The notes beneath the pieces were generated by a model. That model ran no database searches. It was not told where the DNA came from and saw only the letters and a program-made list of their open reading frames with translations. Made by a program: the position numbers and the translations under genes. Below, one piece after another: positions 54,105 through 64,000 of a DNA stretch of 64,000 nucleotides. Each line of letters starts with the position of its first letter. Position 1 is the first letter of the stretch. Origin of the DNA: Meloidogyne chitwoodi (Eukaryota > Nematoda > Chromadorea > Rhabditida > Meloidogynidae); NCBI GenBank assembly GCA_015183035.1, contig JACZZP010000016.1, positions 558,001 through 622,000 on the forward strand, written 5' to 3'.

Positions 54105-54530
54105 ATTATAAATACAATTGACGCCAGCGTTTAGGCTTTCAATTATTACTCAATAAAAAAAACATAATTAAAATTTAAATTAATAAATCAATTTTTTATA
54201 ACTAAGACCCAATAGTGAAATATTTAATATTTTACATAACCTTTTTTATGAATAGTCTTATTTTCTATAGTTGAATGTTTTTGATGTTGGTGATAATTAT
54301 TTATTTTAATTTAATAATTTTTATAAATTAATTTTAATTAAATAATATATATTAGTGTATTAGGGGGAGGGTGGTAACTACTTTACTTTTGGTCCTACTA
54401 ACTACTCTGAATGGGTTAACTACTAAAATTATAATTTATATTTTGATTAAATTATTTTAATTTTATATTAATTTTAATAACTAATTTAGCTTAAAAGCTA
54501 ACTTATATTATTCACACCAAAATTATATAA
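54105..54530. other. AT-rich spacer between minisatellites
   Basis: No gene seen. Confidence 0.5.
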
Positions 54531-54950
54531 TATAGGGGAAGGCTATACCCAAGATTGATTACAGAGTAAGAACTCTAACAAAACGCAAGAGTCCCAGAAG
54601 TAACCAAAAATAGATATAGGGAAGGCTATACCCAAGATTGATTACAGACTAAGAACTCTAACAAAACGCAAGAGTCCCAGAAGTAACCAAAAATAGATAT
54701 AGGGAAGGCTATACCCAAGATTGATTACAGACTAAGAACTCTAACAAAACGCAAGAGTCCCAGAAGTAATCAAAAATAGATATAGGGAAGGCTATACCCA
54801 AGATTGATTACAGACTAAGAACTCTAACAAAACGCAAGAGTCCCAGAAGTAACCAAAAATAGATATAGGGAAGGCTATACCCAAGATTGATTACAGACTA
54901 AGAACTCTAACAAAACGCAAGAGTCCCAGAAGTAACCAAAAAAAGATATA
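54531..54950 (+). repeat. Minisatellite, 83-bp unit, 5 copies
   Basis: Unit starts TATAGGGAAGGCTATACCCA and includes CGCAAGAGTCCCAGAAGTAA. Copies are nearly identical, differing by single bases. The unit holds the inverted words GGGAAGGCTATACCC. The sequence then passes through one degenerate partial unit into AT-rich DNA up to the TIR (about 55808) with no gene seen. Confidence 0.92.
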
Positions 54951-55389
54951 GGGGAGAGAGATAACTAATTAGTAACCCTTTAAAGTCTAACAAACGCTAA
55001 CCATTAAAGATTTACCAAAAAAATTATAGAGGGAATCACATGTCTAAAACTTTTCCTTTTTTTTACTTCAATCATAAATAAGTATTAGAATTTATTTATT
55101 AAAAATGTGAAAGAATAGAAAGAAACTTCTCAATAGAAAGACTGGGAAGGAGAGAAACAATAAAAATTATTCTAAAAATTTTTTTCAAAAATTTTTCCGT
55201 AGTTTTTTTAATTTTATTCATTTAAATTAAAAATTTTTTTATAAATTATAAATAAAAAAAATAAATAAATAATATATCAGAGAAAAGTGTGTATAAACGC
55301 AACAAATCTCTTACTATATAAAAAATAAATAAATAAAGATATGAAATTTATTAAAAAATTAAATTAAAATATTAGAAAATTTAGAATAT

Positions 55390-55421
<32 letters not shown>

Positions 55422-55807
55422 TGTTTTTGAAGGAAAAATATTAATTTTAAAAGGGAAGGAAAAATCAATTTGAATGGTTGGTTATTTCCTTAAAAAATGG
55501 CTTGGTAAAGAAAAATAGGTCAATAATTACTTGAATTGCCTATTTTCTCTTTTTTCATATTTTCTCACTCTTCTTTTTTTTCATATTTTTCATCCATATA
55601 TATTTGCCCCCGACTTTTCAATTCCTTATTATATATTTAAATAATTTTGCCTAATCCCTCCTATCTTAATATAAACGAAGGAAAATTGCCCTATTACAGT
55701 GTTGCGCAATTATTTGGGTAGAGAAGAGTGGACCATGGTCTAAAGATCACCTCATAAAATCATTTAAAATTTTAATTACTTTTTATTCTCTATTTTTTAT
55801 TCAAATA

Positions 55808-56720
55808 ACGTACCTCTAATATCACTCTAACATAAGTATTTGAGTCTTAGATATGTTTTACAAAATTTTTATTTTAAGTTTTACTTATGTCGGTAACTTC
55901 AAAGCATCCTAATTAGTTAAAGTTTAAAAATTAAAAAAAATTTTAAAATTAAAAAGTTTTAAAAATTAAAGTTTAAAAAATTCAAAAAGTTTTTTAAAAA
56001 AAAAAAAGTTTTAAAAATTTAAAAGTTTAAAATTAAAAAAAAAAGTTTTAAAGTTTCAAAAGGTTTCCACTTGCACTAAAACACTTAATTAAAATCCCCC
56101 TAATCCTTGGCGGTTCTTATTAGATGTTCGGTAACTTCAGAGCATCCTAATTAGTTAAAATTTCAAAAAAGTTTTTAAAAAAGTTTTAAAAATTAAAAAG
56201 TTTAAAAAATTCAAAAAGTTTTTTAAAAAAAAAGTTTAAAAAAGTTTTAACAAATAAAGTTTCAAAAATTTAAAAAGTTTTAAAAATTCAAAAAAGTTTT
56301 TAAAAAAGTTTTAAAAATTAAAAAGTTTAAAAAATTCAAAAAGTTTTAAAAAAAAAAAGTTTCAAAAAAGTTTTAACAAATAAAGTTTCAAAATTTAATT
56401 TAAAATTAATAAAAGTTTTACAAAAGTTTCAAAATTTTAAAAGTTTAAAAAAAGTTTTTAAAAAATAAAAGTTTAAAAAATTCAAAATGTTTTTTAAAAA
56501 AAGTTTCAAAAATTTAAAGTTTTCCCTCGCGCACTAAAAAGTTTTCCCCGTCGCGCACTAAAAAACTCTTTACCACAATTAGTTGTCGGCATTCCTTTGA
56601 TTTCCCGCACAAAACCCCTTACACCTTTTAGTTACTAATTGGTCTATTTTAGGCGTAAAAATCCCTTTGATCTTTGTCGGCATTATTGACACCCACGACG
56701 GTCCCGTCGCTCTTACTACT
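55808..56720. repeat. Right terminal inverted repeat of outer Polinton
   Basis: Inverse complement of the left TIR but about 380 bp longer: the block TCGGTAACTTCAAAGCATCC followed by A/T runs occurs twice (about 55888 and 56130), so the right copy holds an internal duplication. It ends ...CTCTTACTACT. Confidence 0.85.
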
Positions 56721-56726
56721 TTCCAT
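56721..56726. repeat. Right target-site duplication of outer Polinton (TTCCAT)
   Basis: Identical to 9757-9762. It continues into ATATGAGAA, as in the uninterrupted related host sequence at 4161-4175 (minus strand). Confidence 0.9.
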
Positions 56727-57767
56727 ATATGAGAAGATATTATTCTTAAAATTATTATTATTAGGGTGGCGATTGGTTTAGAAACTTCACCTTTGAATTA
56801 CGTACAAAAGCAACAATGGTGGAATTGTCCTCAATGTTCCAATTATAAAATAAATAAGTAAATAAAATATATAATCCTCTAAGCATTAAAATAAGAACAA
56901 TTATGTTTTCCTATAAATTTTTAAAATTTGTTTCAATTTTATAAACTTTAATTTTTAAATAAATCTAATTTTATTTAATTTATTTTTTAATTTTAGTTTA
57001 TATTTTTATATACATTTTAAAAAAAGTTATGAAAAAATAACTAAATAAGGGTAGTTATGTTAAAGGAACAGAGCGCAGAGTATTCATTTCATTGAGAAAA
57101 TAAGTTCAAGTGATTACCGCGGCTGCTCTCTTTTCATATCCTCAATGTTTCAATAAATCATAACTTTTTATAATTTAATCCAATATCGATGATTTAGGTA
57201 TCATTCGACTTAGCTAGACGAGACCAATCGAATAGTATATATTTTTCAACTTGTTATATAAAAATAGTTGGGTGACTAATTTTTTAAGATTTCAAGTACA
57301 GATGGACAGATCATGGATATTTACGTGACATAGATATACATCGGTAAATATTCTCTCATTCGATTTCTTAACTCAAAAATTTTAAAAAGAAAAAAATGAC
57401 TAAATAGTTTATACTAAAATATAAAATAAATAATGTTTTTAGGTAAAATGTAAAGGAACTTTTCAGATAATTTTGCGGACTTTTTCAATAAAACTGAAAA
57501 AAGTATCAAAATAAAAAAATGTTAGAAAAAGGAATAAAACGCTACGAAAGAATTTTTTGAGACCGGCATCTTCTAATTTTCTCAAATAATTCAGATATGA
57601 ATTTTTTTTAAAAAATATTTGAATTATTTTTTCAAAATAACTTTGTTTTAAAATATTTTCAACTAAAAGAGAAAATTAGTGAGCGTCTGGTCAAATCTAC
57701 TTAAAAATATATTTACATTTTAGGAAAAAAATTGGAAAAAAATTGCTTTTTTTTTGCAAACTGATAT
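56727..57767. other. Host flank, no gene seen
   Basis: AT-rich with scattered less AT-rich patches (around 57060-57130 and 57190-57360). No coding region is supported. Confidence 0.5.
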
Positions 57768-60700
57768 TTAATTTCCTCTTTCTTGAAAATGAGGAAGAGG
57801 AGGGCTAGAACCTCTGGTTGGGCTAGAACCTCTAGCCTTCTTCGGATGACTAATATTCATTTGAGAGGTATGAAGACTCGATTGCTTCTTCATATCTTCA
57901 TACATATCTTTAGCAGGACGTTTTTCTGTTAAATTAAAAATAAAATAGTCAATTTTCCATTATTCCACCTCTCCCATTTGAGTCTCAAAAATTAAAATTC
58001 GAATAAATAATTTATTTAGTTACCAAAGAATATCAAAATAATTAATATTTTAAATTTATTAATTTGTATTTTCTGAGACTCAAATGGGTAAAGTGGCAGT
58101 ACCATAAAATTTTATTATTTTAATATTTTTATTAAAGATAAATTTTTATAATATTTTATAAAAAAAAATAATAATTTTATTAAAATAATATAAACTTACT
58201 ACCATTAATTGGAGCTTGATTACTTCTAATCTTTTTAATAATATTTTCAAACTTCATTTCACCATATTTTTTAACAAGAATAAGTCGACCCAAATCTTCC
58301 ATGTGAATTATATTTTCAGCATTTAATTTAAAGCATAACTCTTTAACTTGGGGTTTTTGATCTTTTTCTGAAGGTTTGGTTGCTTTATCTTCAGTAGGTT
58401 TTTTAGCCTTTTCTTCTTTTTTTACTTCTTTTACTTCTTCAGTCCAACATGCCTTAAATTATTATTTAATTAAAAATTTTTTTTCAAATTATTTGAATTT
58501 GATTTGACTTATTTTAAGAAATAAAATAATTTTTAAATTGTAAATTATTTGATTTGAATTTGTTTTTAGCCAATCTCTACTTTTAACTTAATTGTTTCTT
58601 TAATATCTTATATAATGTACCTATAAGCTAAATTTTCAACATTTATTTTTATCTAACATTCACTTTCGTTTAATATTTTTATTTTATAAATAAATATAAA
58701 TATATTCTAAATTTTGTTTTGAATAATTATTTAATTTGTGAACTAAAAAATTCTCAGAAAGTTTAAAAATTAAAGAATATTCAAAACGTAATAACTAATA
58801 TAGGGGGTAACTTTATATAATCTAATTAATTAAAGAAAAGAAATGTTTTTGAAAAATTTAACAAAAATATATAATATATAATTTCAAAATTACCTGAAAA
58901 TTATTGAGAATATAATCTATTCGTTTTTCAATTGTAAGCAATTCATTTATTTTACTTTCAACAATTTCTTCAACTTTTGAATATATTTCAGTGTCTTTAA
59001 TTTCCATCTTGTTAGTTACCATTTCAATAAATTTTTTATCCGCTAATTTTGCAGCAGAATTTTCATTTTTAGATTTATCATTGAAAACAGCTTCATGTGC
59101 CTCCTCAAGAATTTTCAAACCCGGTTTAACTGTAATCCACATTGCTTTTTTTGCATCACTCCCAGCTTTTGGAACAAATTCTTTTTTATCTTGTAACTCA
59201 ATATTGAATGCGTAAACAACAGATTCAGTCCATGCATTGTCAGTATTTATCTAAAGATAAATTTTTTGAATTATTTAAAGTCAATTTTATCCGCAACTTT
59301 TAATAATTCATAAGAAATTTGCGGACAAAATTTGCGGACTTCCCCTATTTTGCGGACTTTTTCAAAAAATAAAAATAATTAAATATTAATTCAAAACCTT
59401 TCTAGAATCATTGATTCCAAATATTACCAACTCTCCTTCACCCATTTTATACATTTTATCATTAAATAATTCTTCATCTTTCTCCTTCTTTATCCCTAGT
59501 GACTCTTCAACTAATTCACGCTTTGAAGCGTACTCAAAATCTTCCTCTAAATCTACAAAACCTCCAGGTGTGCAGATTCTAGCATCTAATTATTAAAAAA
59601 AATTTTTTTATAAAAATCTTTATAAAATTTCGTTGTATTTTTAAAAAAAAATATATATATTTTAAAATTTATACAATCTGTATTTTCATATTTTCCCATT
59701 TCAACACCAAGAAACTCAATTTCTCCATTTTCATTAGTTAACCATAATATTCCTCCAACTCCTTTAGATGGTCCCCATTGACCTAAATCTCCACGGCCAA
59801 CAAAACCTGTACGTGCTACTGGATTGATTGGATATTTGTTATGAACAATATATTTTCTAAAAATAAATAATTTTCAGACTTTAATGAAATTATATAATAA
59901 TTTATTAAAAATATTTAAAAAATTCATACCCATAAAAAGAGCAACGATCAATCACTCGAGGATCATCCTTATCATCGTCATGATTTGGAGTCAACTTTTC
60001 TTCTTTCACTGAATCTGTATGCCAATGATTTTCATACAAACTAACATCATCAAAATCAGGTTCAATCCAATGACTGGAAAGTAACTTTCCACGTGCTAAA
60101 TGTAGTCCATATAAAAAATTTGGTTCGTAAGGCTTATAACGTTCAGCTAAAAAATAAAATTAAAATATTTAAGGAAATAATAATTTAAGCACAATATATA
60201 TATCAAATTAAAGTTTAAAGTCTATCTCGTTTGACATATTTCTGCGTTTTTAATAAAAATTTGTTTTGGGAGAGATATGGGTGGATATCCCTGATAGGGT
60301 TGGATATGTTAAATTATTTTTATTAAAGTCCGATTTGTTTTAATTTTTTAGTTTTTTTGTTTTTAAACATTAAAATGGTTCGACCCGTTCTCGGTTATAA
60401 TTTTAAAAAAATTAATTCCAAATAATCCTTTAAACTTCTAAAATGTTCTCTCCAAAATAACCCACTCTTTAGAAAATAAAATTAAAAAAAAATTCCATGA
60501 GGATTATTTTAAAGTATTTAATAAATTTAGAAAAAATTATTTAATTATTATTTTTTCAAAAAACATACAAGTATCAATTTTACATCCTTCATTTATATCA
60601 AATATAAAGCAAGAACGTTTAGTTCTTTCTTTCATTGCTTTAGCCTCAATTTTATAATTTTTATAAATTTTCTTTTTTGACCTTTCTCTTAATGCTAATC

Positions 60701-63008
60701 GAAATCTTTTTCGAAAATTAAATTTATCAAATTCTTCTTTATTTAAATATTTTGTTTTAAACAAATCTTCAGTTGTAGACTCTATTGTATTAATTTCCTC
60801 TCCCAATTCCTTCATAATTATTTTAATTCCCTCTATTTTTATTCCACCAATTTTCCTTATAATTTCTTTAACTTCAAATTCTTTTTCCTTTTCTTCTTTT
60901 ATTTTTTTAATAATTTCATTTAAATCAAGTTGTAGCGAATTTAATATTTCTTCTTTTATTTTTTCAATTTCAGCTTCTTCAATATTTTTATTTTTCTTCT
61001 TTTCTTCTTCAATTGTTTTATTTATTTTTCGTTCAATTAAATTTTTAACAACTTTTGTCATTATTTTTTCAATTTCTTCATTTTTCATTTTTTTCAACAT
61101 TTTTTCAATATTATTTTTTAAATCTTCAATTTTTAAATTTTCAATATATTTTTCAATTTTTTTTAATTTTCCAAATAATTCTTTCTTTTTTTCCTCTATA
61201 ATTTCTTCATTTTTCTTCTTTATAAATTCTTTCTCTCTTTTTATTTCTTCCTTTGTCATTGTTTTTTCCTCGCTATCTCCTTCAATTTTTATTTCTCTCA
61301 TTATTTCGTCTTCCTTTTCTTTTCCTTTTTGCTTTCTCTGATTCTCTGCTTCCTTTACTTCTTCTTCTTTACTGTCTTTACTTTCTTCTTGACTTTCTCC
61401 TTCAATATTTATTTCTTTATTCTTCTCTTCCTTTTCCTTTTCCTTCTCTTCTTTCTTTTCCTTTGTCATCTCCCCAAGTTGATATATAATTTCATCAATA
61501 TCAAAAAAGTTTATTTCTTCACTCTTATCTTCCTCCAACATTTTAGTAATTTGTTTTTTTATTTCCTGTATCTTTTTTGTATTTTCCTCGTTTATTAATA
61601 TTTTTTCAATTTCCATCATTAATCCTTCAATTTTAAAAATAACATTTTCTAATTTAATATTTTCTTCTTTTTCTTCTTTTTCCTTTTTTCCAATTAATCC
61701 TTTAACTTTTTCAATTATTGAAGGTAAATGATGTTTAATACTCTTTACACCAATTTTTTTTAATTTTCTTTCTTTAATTTTTTTAAAAATTTCTTTCATT
61801 TCAATATTTGAATTTATATCTTCGTTTAATTTATTTAGTAATAATTTTTTTAATATTGACTCTTTAAAAATTAATTCTTTTAACCAGTTAGTTTGTGCTT
61901 CAATAACTGATTTGGCGCCTTCTGCAGTTATTGTATCTTTTGGAAAATATGATGCTAAAAAATTAGTAAATTATAATAAAAAGATTTTATTTAATTAGAT
62001 AACTTTGTTATTTTTAAAAAAATTTAAAAATCTGAAGAATTTATTTTTTACCAAAATGTGAGAGAAATGAACAAGGCTATCGATGCGTAAAAGAAAAATT
62101 ATTTTTTATTAAAAAATTTTTTGGCACTCTTCTAGAACGGGGGGCTCTTTCTGCGGACTTTTTCTATTATATAATTTATTAGTATATATTATTTGATTTT
62201 TGCCTTAAGGCAAATAAAGGAGTACATATTTTTTATTCACACAAATAAGAATCATGATTGACAATTTGTGAGATTAAATGGAAAAAACAATCTGGTCCTT
62301 TAAAACGTTGTCTCCAAACAAATTCATGAAGAATCATTTTTCTAAATAATCGATTAACAAAAATGTAAATGACTAGGTCAGAAACATTTACACCTTTTTG
62401 TTAGTCTATGTACTCCTTTATTTGCCTTAAGGCAAAAATCAAATAATATATACTAATAAATTATATAATAGAAAAAGTCCGCAAAAAAAGTCCGCAGAAA
62501 GAGCCCGCCGTTCTAGAAGAGTGCCATTTTTTTAATTTTAACAACAAATTAATTAAAACCCTGTTCTTAAATAGTAATTTTTGGGAATTGGGCTGAGAGT
62601 ATTTTAATTATAAATGGAAAATATTTTGACTTTTATTTAATAAATTGTTAAAAAAAGTTTTCTTAATCTTGGATTAATAAAAAAATAAAATTTATTAATT
62701 AAATTTTTTTCATTAAAATAAATTAATTTTTTAGCCTTAAAAAATTCTTAAAATTAAAAAAACTGACAAATTTTCTCTTTTCCATCAACCTTTGTTTTTA
62801 CCGGACCATATACGCTTGTAGATTCTTTAGGTAAGGGCAATTGATATTCCGGTTTATATAATTTTCCTTTACATTTTTCAACATCATTTGGTTCCAAATA
62901 CGAATATTTTTCTCCTTGCAATAAAGGAAAAGGTCCTTTTGGAAGATCAGTTTTCACCTCTCCCATAAATGGAAGTAAGGCAAACACACCCAAAACTAGA
63001 AGGTGCAT
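57768..63008 (-). CDS. Predicted secreted coiled-coil protein with NUDT9-like Nudix domain
   Basis: Exon 1 (63008 to about 62766) encodes a signal peptide (MHLLVLGVFALLPFMGEV) and about 60 residues. A long exon (about 61955-60571) encodes some 460 residues almost wholly of Lys, Glu and Ile, a predicted long coiled coil; its donor GTATGT at 60570 joins in frame to the exon at 60148. Downstream exons encode a NUDT9/TRPM2-type Nudix domain: YPINPVARTGFVGRGDLGQWGP, RICTPGGFVDLEED, Nudix box ending KRELVEESLG, NTDNAWTES, AGSDAKKAMW. NUDT9 hydrolyses ADP-ribose. Then follow a charged linker and a Ser/Pro-rich C terminus ending HFQERGN. Two separate genes remain possible, because the long exon can also read into a stop at 60537. 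Confidence 0.65.
62123..62525. mobile_element. MITE with about 105-bp TIRs, in an intron of the Nudix gene
   Basis: Ends GGCACTCTTCTAGAACGG and complement; inner TIR has TGCGGACTTTTT and GCCTTAAGGCAAATAAAGG. Flanked by ATTTTTT on both sides (62116-62122, 62526-62532), a possible but low-complexity target duplication. Related to 6524-6993 and 63544-63965 by the GCGGAC motif. Confidence 0.75.
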
Positions 63009-63320
63009 TTTTGAAAATTTTTCGCTAGATTTTGTTTGCTTTTTTGTCTAAATTTAAGAATTTAAATAATTAAAAGAAGAAAAAATATTTCAAAAGGTTA
63101 AAAAAATAAAAAATAAAATTTTTATTTTTTAAAATGTTAAATTAAATTTTAAATTAGTTTATAACACCCAAGGCATGTGTTTTTCTTAGATAATATATTT
63201 AAAGAGATATTTTCTATTTATTTAATTTAATTAGGAAAGATAAATTGTTTTAAAATTAAAAATTAACAGGAATGATAAAATTAGGGAAAATGCCCTCGTA
63301 TTTATTTACCCAAAAAATAA

Positions 63321-63357
63321 CTCCACCCCAACACATTGATTAAAGACTCCGCCCCAA
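63321..63357. promoter_or_regulatory. Repeated CTCCRCCCCAA motif upstream of the Nudix gene
   Basis: CTCCACCCCAA (63321-63331) and CTCCGCCCCAA (63347-63357) lie about 320-350 bases upstream of the start at 63008. They stand out in AT-rich DNA. Regulatory role is inference. Confidence 0.3.
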
Positions 63358-63543
63358 TATTGGATTTTAAAAGTGAAGATTAAGTGAAAGAGTAGAGTAG
63401 AGAGAAATAAAGAAAAAATTTATAATTTATTAATTTCTTTGCCTCAAAATTTCTCTTTTTCTCTAAATGCTTGAGGCAATATATTTTTTAGTTTGGGCGT
63501 TTAGGATTTTTAAAATATAAAATTTACAAGATACAAATTTTTT

Positions 63544-63965
63544 GGCACTTTTGAGTAAAAGATGATTTTTTATGCAGACTTTTTTTGCGGACAAATTATT
63601 AATTTATTTTTGCCTATAAAGAAATATAGAAATATAAGGACTTTATTTATATAAATAAGAATAATAATTGACAATTTTTGAAATTTAAATAAAAAAACAA
63701 TTGTGTTATTTAAAATGTTGTCTCCAAACAAATTAATGAATGTAAGTCTCTCAAATGTATTTCAATGTTCAAAATTCAGTTTTATGCCGTCATTTTGGTT
63801 TCAGATAGAACTATTCTATATTTTTTGTTTAGATTGTTTTGACATATTTACGCACAAATTGTTTGCTGTGATTGACTATTAAACACTTTATGGCAAGAAT
63901 TAAATTTAATAATAATTTGTCCGCAAAAAAAATCTGCAAAAAACCATTTCTTCCTCAAAAGTGTC
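63544..63965. mobile_element. MITE of the GCGGAC TIR family
   Basis: Left GGCACTTTTGAG and right CTCAAAAGTGTC ends, with inner TTTTTGCGGACAAATTATT inverted at both sides. The interior contains TTGTCTCCAAACAAATT, also present in the element at 62123-62525. Confidence 0.7.
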
Positions 63966-64000
63966 AAATTTCGAAATTTATTTTATATATTGGGATCTTT

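Larger units (their letters stand above)
9763..56720. mobile_element. Outer Polinton/Maverick (adintovirus-like) element, split by an inner Polinton
   Basis: Bounded by terminal inverted repeats starting AGTAGTAAGAGCGACGGG (5'-AG as usual for Polintons) and a 6-bp duplication. It spans 46,958 bp; without the inner element and one copy of its target duplication it would be about 22.7 kb, a typical Polinton size. It encodes ATPase, small basic protein, Lys-rich protein, chromodomain integrase, penton-like protein, pVI-like protein, major capsid protein, membrane protein, adenain-type protease, protein-primed PolB, a PAZ-only protein and zinc-ribbon proteins. Several genes are broken (ATPase, Lys-rich protein, penton, pVI, PolB), so this copy is no longer autonomous. 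Confidence 0.93.

Noticed and set aside
53598..54950. CRISPR-like arrays
   Set aside because: The repeats are contiguous minisatellite units without unique spacers, in a eukaryotic context and without cas genes.
57060..57130. A second rRNA fragment (ACCGCGGCTGC word on the plus strand)
   Set aside because: Only a short word resembles the complement of the 18S 530-loop; the flanks do not match conserved rRNA, so chance or a tiny relic cannot be told apart.

Overview
The window looks like nuclear DNA of a nematode, probably of the plant-parasitic (tylenchid, Meloidogyne-like) type. It is very AT-rich, genes are cut by many introns of only about 35-60 bases, captured host exons resemble nematode UNC-44 ankyrin and Argonaute proteins, and a decayed 18S rRNA copy (24361-25047) keeps nematode-like 3' sequence. 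The genus is inference.

Layout. 1-9756 is host sequence with two tandem multi-exon genes coding for secreted-looking BED zinc-finger proteins (minus strand) and several hAT-like non-autonomous elements. 9763-56720 is a complete Polinton/Maverick (adintovirus-like) element with long terminal inverted repeats and the 6-bp target duplication TTCCAT. A second, divergent Polinton (18153-42419, target duplication TACATA) sits inside it and splits its minor capsid (pVI/pX-like) gene four codons in. 56727-64000 is host flank with one large minus-strand gene for a predicted secreted coiled-coil/NUDT9-like Nudix protein plus MITEs.

Both Polintons carry the same morphogenesis block in the same order: packaging ATPase, small basic/hydrophobic protein, Lys-rich protein, chromodomain integrase, penton-like minor capsid protein, pVI-like protein, double-jelly-roll major capsid protein, adenain-type protease. 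Each also has a protein-primed family B DNA polymerase with zinc-ribbon N terminus, but it lies left of the block in the inner element and right of it in the outer one. The outer element is decayed (frameshifts in ATPase, penton and polymerase, an internal stop, and the insertion). The inner one is nearly intact apart from a stop late in its polymerase.

The most unusual content is accessory. Both elements encode a stand-alone PAZ (Argonaute small-RNA 3'-end binding) domain. The inner element also encodes a TATA-binding-protein homologue, a NADAR-family ADP-ribose glycosidase-like protein, an intact chimera of UNC-44-type ankyrin repeats with a UFSP2-type UFM1 protease, exon-intron fragments of host MED12, a DHX34-like helicase and a glycerophosphodiesterase, an 18S rDNA piece with spacer-like repeats, and a perfect 184-bp-arm palindrome. 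Together these suggest a gene-capturing, virus-like element with candidate tools against RNA interference, ADP-ribosylation defence and UFM1 signalling, and possibly its own promoter-recognition factor acting on repeated TATATAAG motifs upstream of its late genes.
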